Source: Bacteroidota bacterium (lineage in GTDB: Bacteria > Bacteroidota > Bacteroidia > Flavobacteriales > Flavobacteriaceae). Taken from it: a DNA stretch of 17,343 nt. Below the pieces are notes generated by a model. It saw only the letters and a list, made by a program, of their open reading frames with translations, did no database searches and had not been told where the DNA came from. A program made the translations under genes and the position numbers. Positions within the stretch are counted from its first letter, which is position 1. Each line of letters starts with the position of its first letter. This document shows, piece after piece, positions 5,594-13,403 of this stretch. The stretch is taken from assembly GCA_023386255.1 (NCBI GenBank), contig JAEWKB010000067.1, positions 1 to 17,343 of the forward strand, read 5' to 3'.

Positions 5594-8390
5594 GAAAAAA
5601 TCAGCACTGCTACTGCTGTTATGTACATCAATTTATACGTATTCACAAAAGGCAGATTATGCCAAACATGTCAACCCGTTTATAGGCACCGGCGGCCACG
5701 GCCACACCTTTCCCGGGGCAACCGTTCCGTTCGGGATGGTGCAGCTAAGCCCCGATACCCGTATTGACGGCAGTTGGGATGGCTGCGGCGGTTATCATTA
5801 TTCCGACATCGTCATCTACGGCTTTTCGCACACGCACCTGAATGGTACAGGAGTGTCGGATTATGGTGATATTATGCTCATGCCAACTATGGGTGAGCCA
5901 AAGTTGGGTAATAAAGATTACTCATCAACTTTTTCACACAGCAATGAGAAAGCATCGGCAGGCTATTATTCTGTTCTGCTTGATGATGACGCTATACAGG
6001 TAGAATTAACATCATCTACAAGGGTAGGGCTGCACCAGTATACTTTCAGTAAAACAGGGCAGGCCAATATCATCCTGGACCTGAACCACCGTGATAAGCT
6101 CCTTATGGGCGAGGTGAGGGTTATTGATAATAAAACAATTGAAGTATTGCGCCGCAGCGAGGCTTGGGCACGCGACCAGTATGTGTATGCGCGTATTGAG
6201 TTTAGCGCCCCGATGAAGATAACTGCCGTAAATAACAATGCCTTTGCGCCTGCCAAGGTAACGGACAAAACATTTGCGGGGTCGTTACTCGCACTCAGCT
6301 TCAGCAAAGATGTAAAGAAGGGCGAAAAGCTGCTGATAAAAGTGGCATTGTCGCCTACAGGCTATGCAGGTGCGGCCAAGAACATGAAAGCCGAAATGCC
6401 GTACTGGGACTTTAAAAAAGCTAAGGCATCTGCGGAAGCGCTATGGAACAAGGAGTTGAGCAAGATAGAGGTAACATCAGCCGACAAAGATAAACTTGCT
6501 GTGTTTTATACCGCACTATACCATACCATGATGCAGCCTAACATTGCCATGGATGTAGACGGCATGTACCGCGGGCGCGACTTTGAGATCCATAAGGCCG
6601 AAGGGTTTGACTACTACACGGTATTTTCATTGTGGGATACTTTCAGGGCGGCGCACCCGCTGTATACACTCATTGATAAAAAACGTACGGCTGACTTTAT
6701 TAACACCTTCCTTACGCAATATGAGCAGGGCGGCAGGCTTCCGGTTTGGGAACTGGCCAGCAATGAGACTGATTGCATGATAGGCTATCATTCTGTGTCG
6801 GTTATGGCTGATGCCATGGCCAAAGGCATTAAAGGTTTTGATTACAACAAAGCATTTGAAGCTGCTAAAGCCAGTGCGATGCTGGACCACCTCGGGCTGG
6901 AAGCTTATAAAAAGAACGGCTTCATCAGCATTGATGACGAGCACGAAAGCGTTTCGAAAACATTAGAGTATGCCTATGATGACTGGTGCATTGCGCAGAT
7001 GGCTAAGCTATTGAACAAGGAAGAAGACTACAACTACTTCATCACACGTTCCCAAAACTGGAAGAACGTATTTGACAAGCAAACAGGCCATATGCGCCCC
7101 AAGAAGAATGGCGGCTGGGACAAGCCATTTGACCCACGGGAGGTAAACAACAACTACACCGAAGGCAACAGCTGGCACTACACGTTCTTTGTGCCGCAGG
7201 ATATAGAAGGGCTTATTGCAGCTTACGGAGGCGCGGATAAATTTGAAGCCAAGCTGGACGAGATGTTTAATGCTCCCAGCAAAACTACAGGCCGGGAACA
7301 AGTAGATGTTACAGGATTAATTGGCCAGTATGCGCAGGGTAACGAGCCAAGCCACCACATGGCCTACCTGTACAATTATGTAGACAAGCCGCAGAAGACA
7401 AAGGAAAAAGTTCACTATATCCTCAATAACTTCTACACCAATACACCTGATGGCCTGATAGGTAATGAAGACTGCGGCCAAATGAGCGCGTGGTATGTGT
7501 TGAGCAGCCTGGGACTGTATGATGTAACTCCCGGCGACAGCTATTGGGACAGTACAGAACCTTTTTATACGCAGGTAAAATTTAACCTTGATAATAAATC
7601 ATTGACTAAGGAACAATTAGGCACAGTAAGCATCAGTCAAAAAAAGTCTAAGGATAAGCATGTGCCTTTTGTAACAGCGCCTGTAATCGAGGCTGCAGGA
7701 AAGGGCTTTAAAGATAAGATGGTTGTAAGTATTACAAGCAATACCAAAGGGGAGAGGATATATTATGATGTAGATAAAATAGAAGGTCTTAATGAATTCC
7801 ACATTCCTGATTACAAGCCATATGAAGGGCCTGTTACAATAGATCATGATGCTGTAATTAGAGCCTATATTGACAACGATGGACAGAAAAGCGCAGTTGT
7901 TTATGCAGAGTTCTTTAAAAAGCCAAATAACTATACTATCACCATCAAGTCAAAGTACAACCGTGCTTACCATGCCGGTGGGCCGGAAGGGCTTATTGAT
8001 GGCATACTTGGCGACGTCAACTGGCGTAAAGGCGAATGGCAGGGGTACCAGAGCCAGGATTTTGAAGCAGTGATAGACCTGCAGAAGAAAACCAAAATTA
8101 CCCGTGTTAATTCCGACTATTTGCAGGACAGCCGTGCATGGATACTGATGCCTAAGCGTGTGGAGTATTACGTATCTGATGATAATGTGAATTTTGCGCT
8201 TCTTAAGGCTGTAGATATTGATGTTGAAACAATGAGGGACGATGTGTTTACCAAATATTTTGAAGCGCCTGTAAATGCAAATGCTCGCTATGTAAAAGTG
8301 ATTGCCAGGAACTATGGTAAGCTGCCGGAAGGGCACCAGGGTCATGGCGGTGATGCTTTTATTTTTATTGATGAGATAACGATAAACTAA
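5592..8390 (+). CDS. Secreted GH92 family alpha-1,2-mannosidase with accessory C-terminal domains
   Basis: The start ATG at 5592 puts the signal peptide (MKKSALLLLLCTSIYTYSQ) at the N-terminus of a 932-aa protein; an in-frame GTG at 5532 would bury it. GH92 enzymes are calcium-dependent exo-mannosidases acting on N-glycan or yeast mannan. Visible signatures: NPFIGTGGHGHTFPGATVPF near residue 28, YGFSHTHLNGTG, EGNSWHYTFFVPQD near 524 (probable catalytic Glu), GNEPSHHMAYLYNY near 583, and GNEDCGQMSAWYVLSSLGLY near 624 with the Asp expected to act as base. The catalytic part ends near 660. Residues about 695-775 resemble the chitobiase C-terminal/Fn3-associated domain (ERIYYDVDK...YEGPVTI...VIRAYI), and about 780-932 an F5/8 type C carbohydrate-binding domain. 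Secretion to periplasm or outside is likely. No SusC/SusD genes are adjacent. A strong terminator follows. Confidence 0.94.
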   Translation: MKKSALLLLLCTSIYTYSQKADYAKHVNPFIGTGGHGHTFPGATVPFGMVQLSPDTRIDGSWDGCGGYHYSDIVIYGFSHTHLNGTGVSDYGDIMLMPTMGEPKLGNKDYSSTFSHSNEKASAGYYSVLLDDDAIQVELTSSTRVGLHQYTFSKTGQANIILDLNHRDKLLMGEVRVIDNKTIEVLRRSEAWARDQYVYARIEFSAPMKITAVNNNAFAPAKVTDKTFAGSLLALSFSKDVKKGEKLLIKVALSPTGYAGAAKNMKAEMPYWDFKKAKASAEALWNKELSKIEVTSADKDKLAVFYTALYHTMMQPNIAMDVDGMYRGRDFEIHKAEGFDYYTVFSLWDTFRAAHPLYTLIDKKRTADFINTFLTQYEQGGRLPVWELASNETDCMIGYHSVSVMADAMAKGIKGFDYNKAFEAAKASAMLDHLGLEAYKKNGFISIDDEHESVSKTLEYAYDDWCIAQMAKLLNKEEDYNYFITRSQNWKNVFDKQTGHMRPKKNGGWDKPFDPREVNNNYTEGNSWHYTFFVPQDIEGLIAAYGGADKFEAKLDEMFNAPSKTTGREQVDVTGLIGQYAQGNEPSHHMAYLYNYVDKPQKTKEKVHYILNNFYTNTPDGLIGNEDCGQMSAWYVLSSLGLYDVTPGDSYWDSTEPFYTQVKFNLDNKSLTKEQLGTVSISQKKSKDKHVPFVTAPVIEAAGKGFKDKMVVSITSNTKGERIYYDVDKIEGLNEFHIPDYKPYEGPVTIDHDAVIRAYIDNDGQKSAVVYAEFFKKPNNYTITIKSKYNRAYHAGGPEGLIDGILGDVNWRKGEWQGYQSQDFEAVIDLQKKTKITRVNSDYLQDSRAWILMPKRVEYYVSDDNVNFALLKAVDIDVETMRDDVFTKYFEAPVNANARYVKVIARNYGKLPEGHQGHGGDAFIFIDEITIN

Positions 8391-8391
8391 C

Positions 8392-8425
8392 AAAAAAGCC
8401 AACTGTTGAGGTTGGCTTTTTGGTT
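8392..8425 (+). terminator. Rho-independent terminator after the GH92 gene
   Basis: AAAAAGCCAAC (8393-8403) pairs perfectly with GTTGGCTTTTT (8411-8421) around the 7-base loop TGTTGAG, and the T-rich end gives the release tract. It starts three bases after the GH92 stop. The A-run before it gives a U-run on the other strand, so it may also stop transcripts coming from terC. Confidence 0.9.
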
Positions 8426-8539
8426 TATATGCTTTCGTGCAGTTGATGCTGATGAGGCGTGCAGGCAGCGTTTGATTGATGATTGATATAAGGTAGACGC
8501 ATCAAAAATCAAAAAGGTTGCATCAGCTTCAAATATTTT

Positions 8540-9523
8540 TTACTTTTTTTCTTTTACAGGGAACATAAGCGAGGCGATTACAGAGATTATAAGCACACCG
8601 CCCACCACTGCCAGCGATGCAGGTGAAGAAATGTGGTAGAAAGGCCCTATAAGCATTTTAATACCTATAAATGCTAATATTATTGCAAGGCCATAATGCA
8701 GCCTGCTGAACATGTACATAAAGTTCGCCAGCAGAAAATAAAGCGCCCTTAGTCCCAATATGGCAAAAATATTACTGGTATATAATATGAACGGGTCGTT
8801 TGGCGCTATGGCGAATATGGCAGGTATGGAGTCTACCGCAAAAATAAGGTCGGTAAACTCAATTACAGCCACCACTACAAGCAATGGCGTAGCCATACGT
8901 TTACCGTTAACTTTGATGAAGAAACGGCTACCCTCAAAGTTATTGGTCACTTTAAAGAATTTGTGCACGATCCTGGCCCCCGGGCTTTTGTAAAAATCTT
9001 TATTCTCGTCATTATCTTCATGAGCCGACCATGACTTTATACCTGCCACCACAAGGAAAATACCGAATATGGAAAGCACTGCGTTTATGCGTACAGTTTG
9101 CCCGAAGATCTCCATCTCCGGCAGGTAAGTGAGGTTTATCAATTCTACACCCGTGAAAATGAATATTGCCCGGAAAACCAAGGCACCTATAATACCCCAG
9201 AACAGCACCTTGTGGTGAAGGTACTTAGGTACATTAAAAAACCCGAAGACCAGGATAAACACAAAGAGGTTATCAACCGAGAGGGCTTTTTCTATCCAGT
9301 AGGCGCTCTGGAACTGTGTAAACTGCTCAAAACCCAGGTAATAATAAATCACTCCGCTGAAAATCATGGCAAGCGATATCCAGACTACAGACCATACCAA
9401 AGCCTCTTTGTTTGAAACCACATGGCTGTGCTTATTAAAAACGCCCAGGTCCAGCAGGAGCATAATGATAATGATTATAGAAAAGCCAGTCAATATACCC
9501 GGGTGATTTATTAGATGATCCAT
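8540..9523 (-). CDS. TerC/Alx family integral membrane protein (probable metal transporter)
   Basis: The 327-aa protein is almost wholly hydrophobic, with about eight or nine membrane segments. It carries the family's acidic membrane motifs: EKALSVDNLFVF near residue 83, EFTDLIFAVDSIPAIFAI in the second half, and FAILGLRALYFLL and GIKML near the end. The paired Asp/Asn residues in those motifs are thought to form an ion path. Alx and MeeF-type relatives export manganese, and TerC itself is tied to tellurite resistance, but no other ter gene is present, so manganese or calcium homeostasis is the better guess. The gene starts 11 bases after the gpsA stop on the same strand and has no promoter of its own that I can see, so it is probably co-transcribed with gpsA. 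Confidence 0.92.
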   Translation of the reverse strand: MDHLINHPGILTGFSIIIIIMLLLDLGVFNKHSHVVSNKEALVWSVVWISLAMIFSGVIYYYLGFEQFTQFQSAYWIEKALSVDNLFVFILVFGFFNVPKYLHHKVLFWGIIGALVFRAIFIFTGVELINLTYLPEMEIFGQTVRINAVLSIFGIFLVVAGIKSWSAHEDNDENKDFYKSPGARIVHKFFKVTNNFEGSRFFIKVNGKRMATPLLVVVAVIEFTDLIFAVDSIPAIFAIAPNDPFILYTSNIFAILGLRALYFLLANFMYMFSRLHYGLAIILAFIGIKMLIGPFYHISSPASLAVVGGVLIISVIASLMFPVKEKK

Positions 9524-9534
9524 GTCAGCGTGTT

Positions 9535-10530
9535 TTAATCCAGTTTATCCGTCAGTTTATTAAATTCGGCCTTGGCGTCCTTTCCTTCATATAAAATGCC
9601 ATATACCGCATTTATAATAGGCGTTTTGGCTTCAAGTTCTTTATTTAGTTTATGTGCACTTTTAGCGGCATAATAACCTTCGGCTACCATGCTCATTTCC
9701 ATCATGGCCGATTTTACCGTGTAGCCTTTGCCTATCATGTTCCCGAACATCCTGTTGCGGGAAAATACAGAGTAGCCGGTAACTAGCAGGTCACCCAGAT
9801 AAGCAGAATCATTAATATTACGCTTCATTTTATGCACCTTACGGATGAATTTCTTCATCTCACGTATAGCATTGCTCATGAGCAGGGCCTGGAAGTTATC
9901 GCCATAACCGAGGCCGTGGGCAATACCGGCCGCTATAGCATAGATGTTCTTTAGCATCGCAGCATATTCTGTGCCTACAATGTCATCCGATATTTTTGTT
10001 TTTATATAGTGGCTGTTCAGGTGGCGTGCCATTATGCCTGCCTTATCCTCATTGCCGCAGGCTATAGTCAGGTATGATAAGCGTTCCAAAGCCACTTCTT
10101 CAGCATGGCAAGGGCCTGTAATCACGCCAATGTTATCATAAGAAATAGTATATTTTTCATGAAAATGCTCTCCTACTATCAGGCTTGTTTCGGGTACAAT
10201 ACCTTTTATGGCCGAAAAAATTACCTTCCCTTCTAGGCTTATGGTTAATTTCTCCAGCTCATTACTTAAAAAAGCAGACGGTATGGCAAATATTACATAA
10301 TCGGCATAGGCAACAGCTTCATTAATATCACTTGTAAGCCGTAGTTTATTGGTGTCAAACTCTACCGAACTTAAATAATTAGGGTTGTGTTTTTGAAGTT
10401 TTATATGTTCAATGGCATCATTGTTCCTCATGTACCAGGCTATTTCGGGTACGTTCACGCAAAGCATCTTGGCTATGGCCGTAGCCCAGCTTCCGCCACC
10501 TATAACAGCGAACTTAGGAGTTTCGTTCAT
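9535..10530 (-). CDS. gpsA: NAD(P)H-dependent glycerol-3-phosphate dehydrogenase
   Basis: This 331-aa cytoplasmic enzyme reduces dihydroxyacetone phosphate to sn-glycerol 3-phosphate, the backbone for phospholipid synthesis. The N-terminal Rossmann motif is FAVIGGGSWATAIAKML near residue 7. Other family signatures are YVIFAIPSAFL, IKGIVPET, GVITGPCHAEEVA, and EYAAMLKNIYAIAAGIAHGL with the catalytic Lys, followed by GYGDNFQALLMSNAIREM. Length is normal. A full candidate promoter lies upstream (TTG, 20 bases, TATTTTTG). The gene leads a two-gene unit with terC. The pairing of a lipid precursor enzyme with a metal transporter has no obvious functional link. Confidence 0.97.
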   Translation of the reverse strand: MNETPKFAVIGGGSWATAIAKMLCVNVPEIAWYMRNNDAIEHIKLQKHNPNYLSSVEFDTNKLRLTSDINEAVAYADYVIFAIPSAFLSNELEKLTISLEGKVIFSAIKGIVPETSLIVGEHFHEKYTISYDNIGVITGPCHAEEVALERLSYLTIACGNEDKAGIMARHLNSHYIKTKISDDIVGTEYAAMLKNIYAIAAGIAHGLGYGDNFQALLMSNAIREMKKFIRKVHKMKRNINDSAYLGDLLVTGYSVFSRNRMFGNMIGKGYTVKSAMMEMSMVAEGYYAAKSAHKLNKELEAKTPIINAVYGILYEGKDAKAEFNKLTDKLD

Positions 10531-10554
10531 TTGCTCGTTTATTGTTTAAAAAGC

Positions 10555-10585
10555 CAAAAATACTTAAAATAACAGGATGCCGCAA
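10555..10585 (-). promoter_or_regulatory. Putative promoter of gpsA-terC
   Basis: On the minus strand a TTG (10585-10583) is followed after 20 bases by TATTTTTG (10562-10555), matching the Bacteroidota TTTG and TAnnTTTG pattern in sequence and spacing. The predicted leader is about 20 bases. This is the most complete promoter in the window. Confidence 0.65.
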
Positions 10586-10749
10586 TTATATTGTAAACCG
10601 ACCTAAAAAGTAATCGTCTGAAATTTTAACATTCAAATTTAAAATATCGCCACAATAATTTTTCAATTGTAGCGTTATAGTATCTGGTTTCAATATTTGA
10701 ACGAAAGAATTACAATCAGGTTAGTTAAATTTTTTGTTTTTGGTGTTTT

Positions 10750-10784
10750 AAAAGGCGGTTTAGGGAAATCCTGTACCGCCTTTT
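10750..10784 (-). terminator. Bidirectional-type terminator downstream of nadD
   Basis: AAAAGGCGGT (10750-10759) and ACCGCCTTTT (10775-10784) pair perfectly, and an inner AGG/CCT (10762-10764 with 10770-10772) closes the loop to five bases. Both strands have a T-run after the stem. On the minus strand it ends the yicC-gmk-nadD transcript 66 bases after the nadD stop. No plus-strand gene needs it. Confidence 0.82.
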
Positions 10785-10850
10785 ATTTTGCCTGGTTAAA
10801 GTTACAAAAAGCGGGGTGGTAAGATTATAAAGTAATGTTAAGTATAGCAG

Positions 10851-11432
10851 TTACTTTTTATAGAAAAGATTGTGCTCCACATACTCCCAAACCTTATGAG
10901 GAAGCAGGGGGCGAATGTTTTTGCCTGCTTTTATACTCTCTCGTATAAAAGTTGAAGATATCTCCATAATCGGGGCATCAACCCTGTGTATTTTTGGGTG
11001 TGTCTCCAGCTCAGGGTCCATTACCTCTCCGTTTACTCTTGGGTACACATAAATATCATGATTTTGAAGGATTACTTCATAGTTTTTCCACTTGTGGAGC
11101 GAGTTGAGGTTGTCTTCACCCATTATCAGCGAAAACTCATGCTGCGGAAATTTTTCCTGTAGGTGTGCCAGCGTATGTACAGTATAGTTTGGCTGCGGGA
11201 GCTTAAACTCAATGTCAGATTGTTTTAGCTTAGGGTAATCTTCAGTAGCCAGGTGTACCATCTGCAGGCGGTGGTGATCATCCAACAGGGTGCTTTTCTT
11301 TTTATGCGGACTATGTGGCGTTACCACCAGCCATACCTGGTCCAGCCCGCTAAATTCAGCCATGTGGTTGGCAATGGCAAGATGCCCGATGTGAATGGGG
11401 TTGAAGGTTCCGAAATAAAGCCCTATTTTCAT
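10851..11432 (-). CDS. nadD: Nicotinate-nucleotide adenylyltransferase
   Basis: The 193-aa enzyme joins nicotinate mononucleotide and ATP to form deamido-NAD, a step of NAD synthesis. The nucleotidyltransferase signature GTFNPIHIGHL lies at residues 8-18, with the HxGH type pair, and the second signature ISSTFIRESI at 158-167. VTPHSPHKK near 38-45 is the substrate-binding segment. Length fits the family. The gene is the last of a yicC-gmk-nadD series on the minus strand, an order I know from Bacteroidota. It is 42 bases downstream of gmk, and that gap carries a repeat-like hairpin. Confidence 0.96.
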   Translation of the reverse strand: MKIGLYFGTFNPIHIGHLAIANHMAEFSGLDQVWLVVTPHSPHKKKSTLLDDHHRLQMVHLATEDYPKLKQSDIEFKLPQPNYTVHTLAHLQEKFPQHEFSLIMGEDNLNSLHKWKNYEVILQNHDIYVYPRVNGEVMDPELETHPKIHRVDAPIMEISSTFIRESIKAGKNIRPLLPHKVWEYVEHNLFYKK

Positions 11433-11443
11433 TACTGTCTGCG

Positions 11444-11470
11444 TTTCGACAGGCTCAGCGTGACTGCCTG
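11444..11470. repeat. Small repeat-like hairpin in the gmk-nadD gap
   Basis: The gap contains TTTCGACAGGCTCAGCGTGA, which resembles a short repeat found between genes in many Bacteroidota; that is a recollection, not a search. CAGGC (11450-11454) pairs with GCCTG (11466-11470). It sits inside the operon just before the nadD start and could affect the relative expression of nadD. Confidence 0.5.
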
Positions 11471-11474
11471 CGGA

Positions 11475-12047
11475 TTACTTGCTGATGAATTCTTTCACTA
11501 ACTTATAAGCTTCTTCCTTAGCCACATCAAGGTCATAATTTTTAATGATGGTATCAAATTGCGGTGCCGTAGCCATTTCTACCGATGCCTTCGCAATGCG
11601 CATGTTTATCTTGTCATCGCTTTCGGTTGATCGTTTCTTCAAGCGTATCTTAAGCTCATCGATACTGGGTGGCTTTACAAATACGGCCAGTGTTTCTTCA
11701 GGAAATTTCTTTTTGATGCGAAGCCCTCCCGCCACATCAATATCAAATATAACGTTTTTGCCTTTGGCCCAAATACGCTCCACCTCGCTTTTCAGCGTGC
11801 CGTAAAAATTATCCCGGTACACCTCTTCCCACTCCACAAAATCTTCGTTCTTAATGTGCTGCTTGAATTCCTTTAGTGAGATGAAATAGTAGTCTTTACC
11901 GTCTACCTCTTCACCGCGTGGCTCACGTGTAGCTGCTGATACAGAAAATTCAAGGTTAAGGTCGGCCTGCTCCAGCAGGTGCCTTACTATGGTGGTTTTT
12001 CCCGATCCTGACGGAGCCGAGAATACAATCAGTTTTCCTTTATTCAT
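11475..12047 (-). CDS. gmk: Guanylate kinase
   Basis: This 190-aa cytoplasmic enzyme phosphorylates GMP to GDP with ATP. The N-terminus has the P-loop (LIVFSAPSGSGKTTIVRHL; Lys17, Thr18). The GMP-binding region SAATREPRGEEVDGKDYYF follows near residue 37, with the conserved Arg and the Tyr pair, then VEWEEVYRDNFYGT, and the lid region around IRLKKRSTESDDKINMRIAKA. Length is normal for bacterial Gmk. It lies between yicC and nadD. The 86-base gap from yicC is filled with degenerate GGGTT/AACCC repeats; no clear promoter element is seen there, so expression probably depends on yicC transcription. Confidence 0.98.
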   Translation of the reverse strand: MNKGKLIVFSAPSGSGKTTIVRHLLEQADLNLEFSVSAATREPRGEEVDGKDYYFISLKEFKQHIKNEDFVEWEEVYRDNFYGTLKSEVERIWAKGKNVIFDIDVAGGLRIKKKFPEETLAVFVKPPSIDELKIRLKKRSTESDDKINMRIAKASVEMATAPQFDTIIKNYDLDVAKEEAYKLVKEFISK

Positions 12048-12061
12048 TGTTGTGTTGTCTT

Positions 12062-12133
12062 ACGGGTTACGGGTTTAATAGTTTCGGGTTAAACAGTACC
12101 TCTAACGCTGAACCCGCAACTTTCAACCCGCAA
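12062..12133. repeat. Degenerate GGGTT/AACCCG repeat cluster between yicC and gmk
   Basis: CGGGTT units (at 12063, 12070 and 12085) face AACCCGCAAC units (12111-12120 and 12125-12133). CGGGTT (12085-12090) can pair with AACCCG (12111-12116). On the minus strand the cluster reads as two tandem GTTGCGGGTT copies. It fills nearly the whole gap inside the operon and is similar to the repeat at 13978-14025. Confidence 0.6.
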
Positions 12134-12991
12134 CTATAGTACGTTCAGTACCTGTTCTTTTATCTTTTCAAGCTCGTCCTTCATCTGCACCACAAGCTTT
12201 TGCATTTTTGCATGGTTGGATTTTGACCCCATGGTATTTATCTCGCGGCCCATTTCCTGGGTTATGAAGCCAAGCTTGCGCCCGTTAGCCTCGGTTCCGG
12301 CAAGGGTTTCGATAAAATAGTTCAGGTGGTTTTCAAGGCGCACCTTTTCTTCTGTAATATCCATTTTTTCCAGGTAGTATATCAATTCCTGCTCAAAACG
12401 ATTTTCGTCCACATTCAGCTTCAGCTCTTCGATTGCGTTATGCAGGCGGTCTTTTACGTTTTGTATGCGCTCGCCATCAAGCGATACGGTTTCGTTCATC
12501 AGTGAAAGGATGTTCGAAATACGCACCAGAAACTCCTTTTCCAGCGCTACACCTTCGGTAACACGGAAATTATGGATATTATTCAGTGCTTCTTCTATAA
12601 CGCCCTGTATTAAAGCCCAGTCCCCTTCATCAATATCCTCACGCTCGGTTTTTAACGCATCTGGCATGCGTACGGCCATTTTCAGTAGTTCGGTCTCATC
12701 GCCATCTACTACTTCCTTAAGCTGGTTTATGTAGGCTTTTACAATGGGTACATTTACTTTAGATGAAGTTTCTTCCCCGGTTATTTCTACAAAAAGTGAA
12801 AAATCAATTTTACCACGCTCCAGTTTTTGGGCTATCTGGTTTCTTAGCCCTAATTCCATCTCCCTGAAAGCAGAAGGCATCCGCACGTTAAGGTCCAGTC
12901 CTTTGCTGTTAAGCGACTTTATTTCAACCGTTATTTTTTTTGTAGGTAATTGCAAAGAAGCCTTTCCAAAACCCGTCATCGACTGTATCAT
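12134..12991 (-). CDS. yicC: YicC/YloC family endoribonuclease
   Basis: The 285-aa protein begins MIQSMTGFGKASLQ, the hallmark N-terminus of the family. It continues with EIKSLNSKGLDLNVRMPSAF and ends with the conserved segment GREINTMGSKSNHAKMQKLV and a charged helix. Homologues in E. coli and Bacillus have been shown to cut RNA; the family is also described as stress-induced. Length fits. The frame is intact and a TAACTTTG promoter element lies about 19 bases upstream of the ATG. It is the first gene of the yicC-gmk-nadD series, and the arsC-like gene lies 54 bases upstream on the same strand. Confidence 0.95.
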   Translation of the reverse strand: MIQSMTGFGKASLQLPTKKITVEIKSLNSKGLDLNVRMPSAFREMELGLRNQIAQKLERGKIDFSLFVEITGEETSSKVNVPIVKAYINQLKEVVDGDETELLKMAVRMPDALKTEREDIDEGDWALIQGVIEEALNNIHNFRVTEGVALEKEFLVRISNILSLMNETVSLDGERIQNVKDRLHNAIEELKLNVDENRFEQELIYYLEKMDITEEKVRLENHLNYFIETLAGTEANGRKLGFITQEMGREINTMGSKSNHAKMQKLVVQMKDELEKIKEQVLNVL

Positions 12992-13009
12992 GCAAAAAAT
13001 TTAAAGCCA

Positions 13010-13017
13010 CAAAGTTA
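13010..13017 (-). promoter_or_regulatory. Putative -7 element (TAACTTTG) of yicC-gmk-nadD
   Basis: The plus strand CAAAGTTA gives TAACTTTG on the minus strand, a full match to TAnnTTTG. The predicted leader to the ATG at 12991 is about 14 bases. No clear -33 TTTG was found, so the strength is uncertain. Confidence 0.55.
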
Positions 13018-13045
13018 TAAAAATAAACGAGGTGGCGATTCCTGA

Positions 13046-13399
13046 TTATTCAGACAAATGCGCAATGGCGGCTTCAACCGTTTTGGCATTGTTGCCTATA
13101 AAGATGTTTTCGCCATCAACTACCACGGGGCGGCTCAGGAACGTGTAGTGCTCCAGGATGAGGTTTTTATAATCATCCTCGGTAAGCTGCTTGTCTTTCA
13201 GCCCACGCTCTTTGTACAGCGTTGCTTTCCTGCTGAACAGCGCCTCATAGCTGCCGGCCAGGCGGCGCATTTCTTCCAGTTCGGAGGCAGTAATGGGCTG
13301 CGACTTTATTTCACGTAGTTCAAAAGATTCGGTATTCGGTAATTGTTTTAGTATGCGCCTGCAGGTATCGCAGGTCTTAAGGTAAAATATTGCTCTCAT
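13046..13399 (-). CDS. ArsC/Spx-like thioredoxin-fold protein
   Basis: The 117-aa protein has a C10-D-T-C13 motif (FYLKTCDTCRRILKQL), and FLSRPVVVDG near residues 87-96 with the conserved Arg-Pro. This is the ArsC/Spx/YffB fold and length. Classical arsenate reductases of the R773 type lack the second Cys; the CxxC here is more like Spx or MgsR, or an uncharacterised reductase. No arsenic resistance gene is nearby, so arsenate reduction should not be assumed. A redox or thiol-related role in the cytoplasm is the cautious reading. A TATCTTTG element lies four bases before the ATG, suggesting a leaderless mRNA. It lies upstream of yicC on the same strand and diverges from the DinB gene. Confidence 0.88.
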   Translation of the reverse strand: MRAIFYLKTCDTCRRILKQLPNTESFELREIKSQPITASELEEMRRLAGSYEALFSRKATLYKERGLKDKQLTEDDYKNLILEHYTFLSRPVVVDGENIFIGNNAKTVEAAIAHLSE

Positions 13400-13403
13400 T
13401 TTA

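Larger units (their letters stand above)
10531..10850. other. 320-base AT-rich intergenic region between nadD and gpsA
   Basis: Besides the gpsA promoter and the terminator at 10750-10784, I see no gene here. The middle (10600-10740) is AT-rich with only short, weak inverted repeats: ATTTTAA/TTAAAAT at 10623-10645 and ACAAT/ATTGT at 10652-10670. A weak AAAGTAA/TTACTTT pairing at 10829-10857 overlaps the nadD stop. Confidence 0.6.

Noticed and set aside
5592..8390. Polysaccharide utilisation locus around the GH92 gene
   Set aside because: No SusC/SusD pair, sensor or other glycoside hydrolase lies in the neighbouring genes within the window.
7950..8402. 150-codon antisense frame at the end of the GH92 gene
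   Set aside because: It runs across the GH92 terminator and has no family features.
8426..8539. Weak inverted repeats and GATT-rich tandem stretch downstream of terC
   Set aside because: The pairings are short or interrupted, and no T-run follows on the minus strand; the GH92 terminator may serve both genes.
10600..10784. Possible plus-strand small RNA ending at the 10750-10784 hairpin
   Set aside because: No TAnnTTTG promoter is visible upstream on the plus strand, and the hairpin is explained as the nadD terminator.
13046..13399. Arsenic resistance cluster around the ArsC-like gene
   Set aside because: No arsenite pump, ArsR regulator or ArsM is nearby, and the CxxC form fits Spx-like proteins at least as well.
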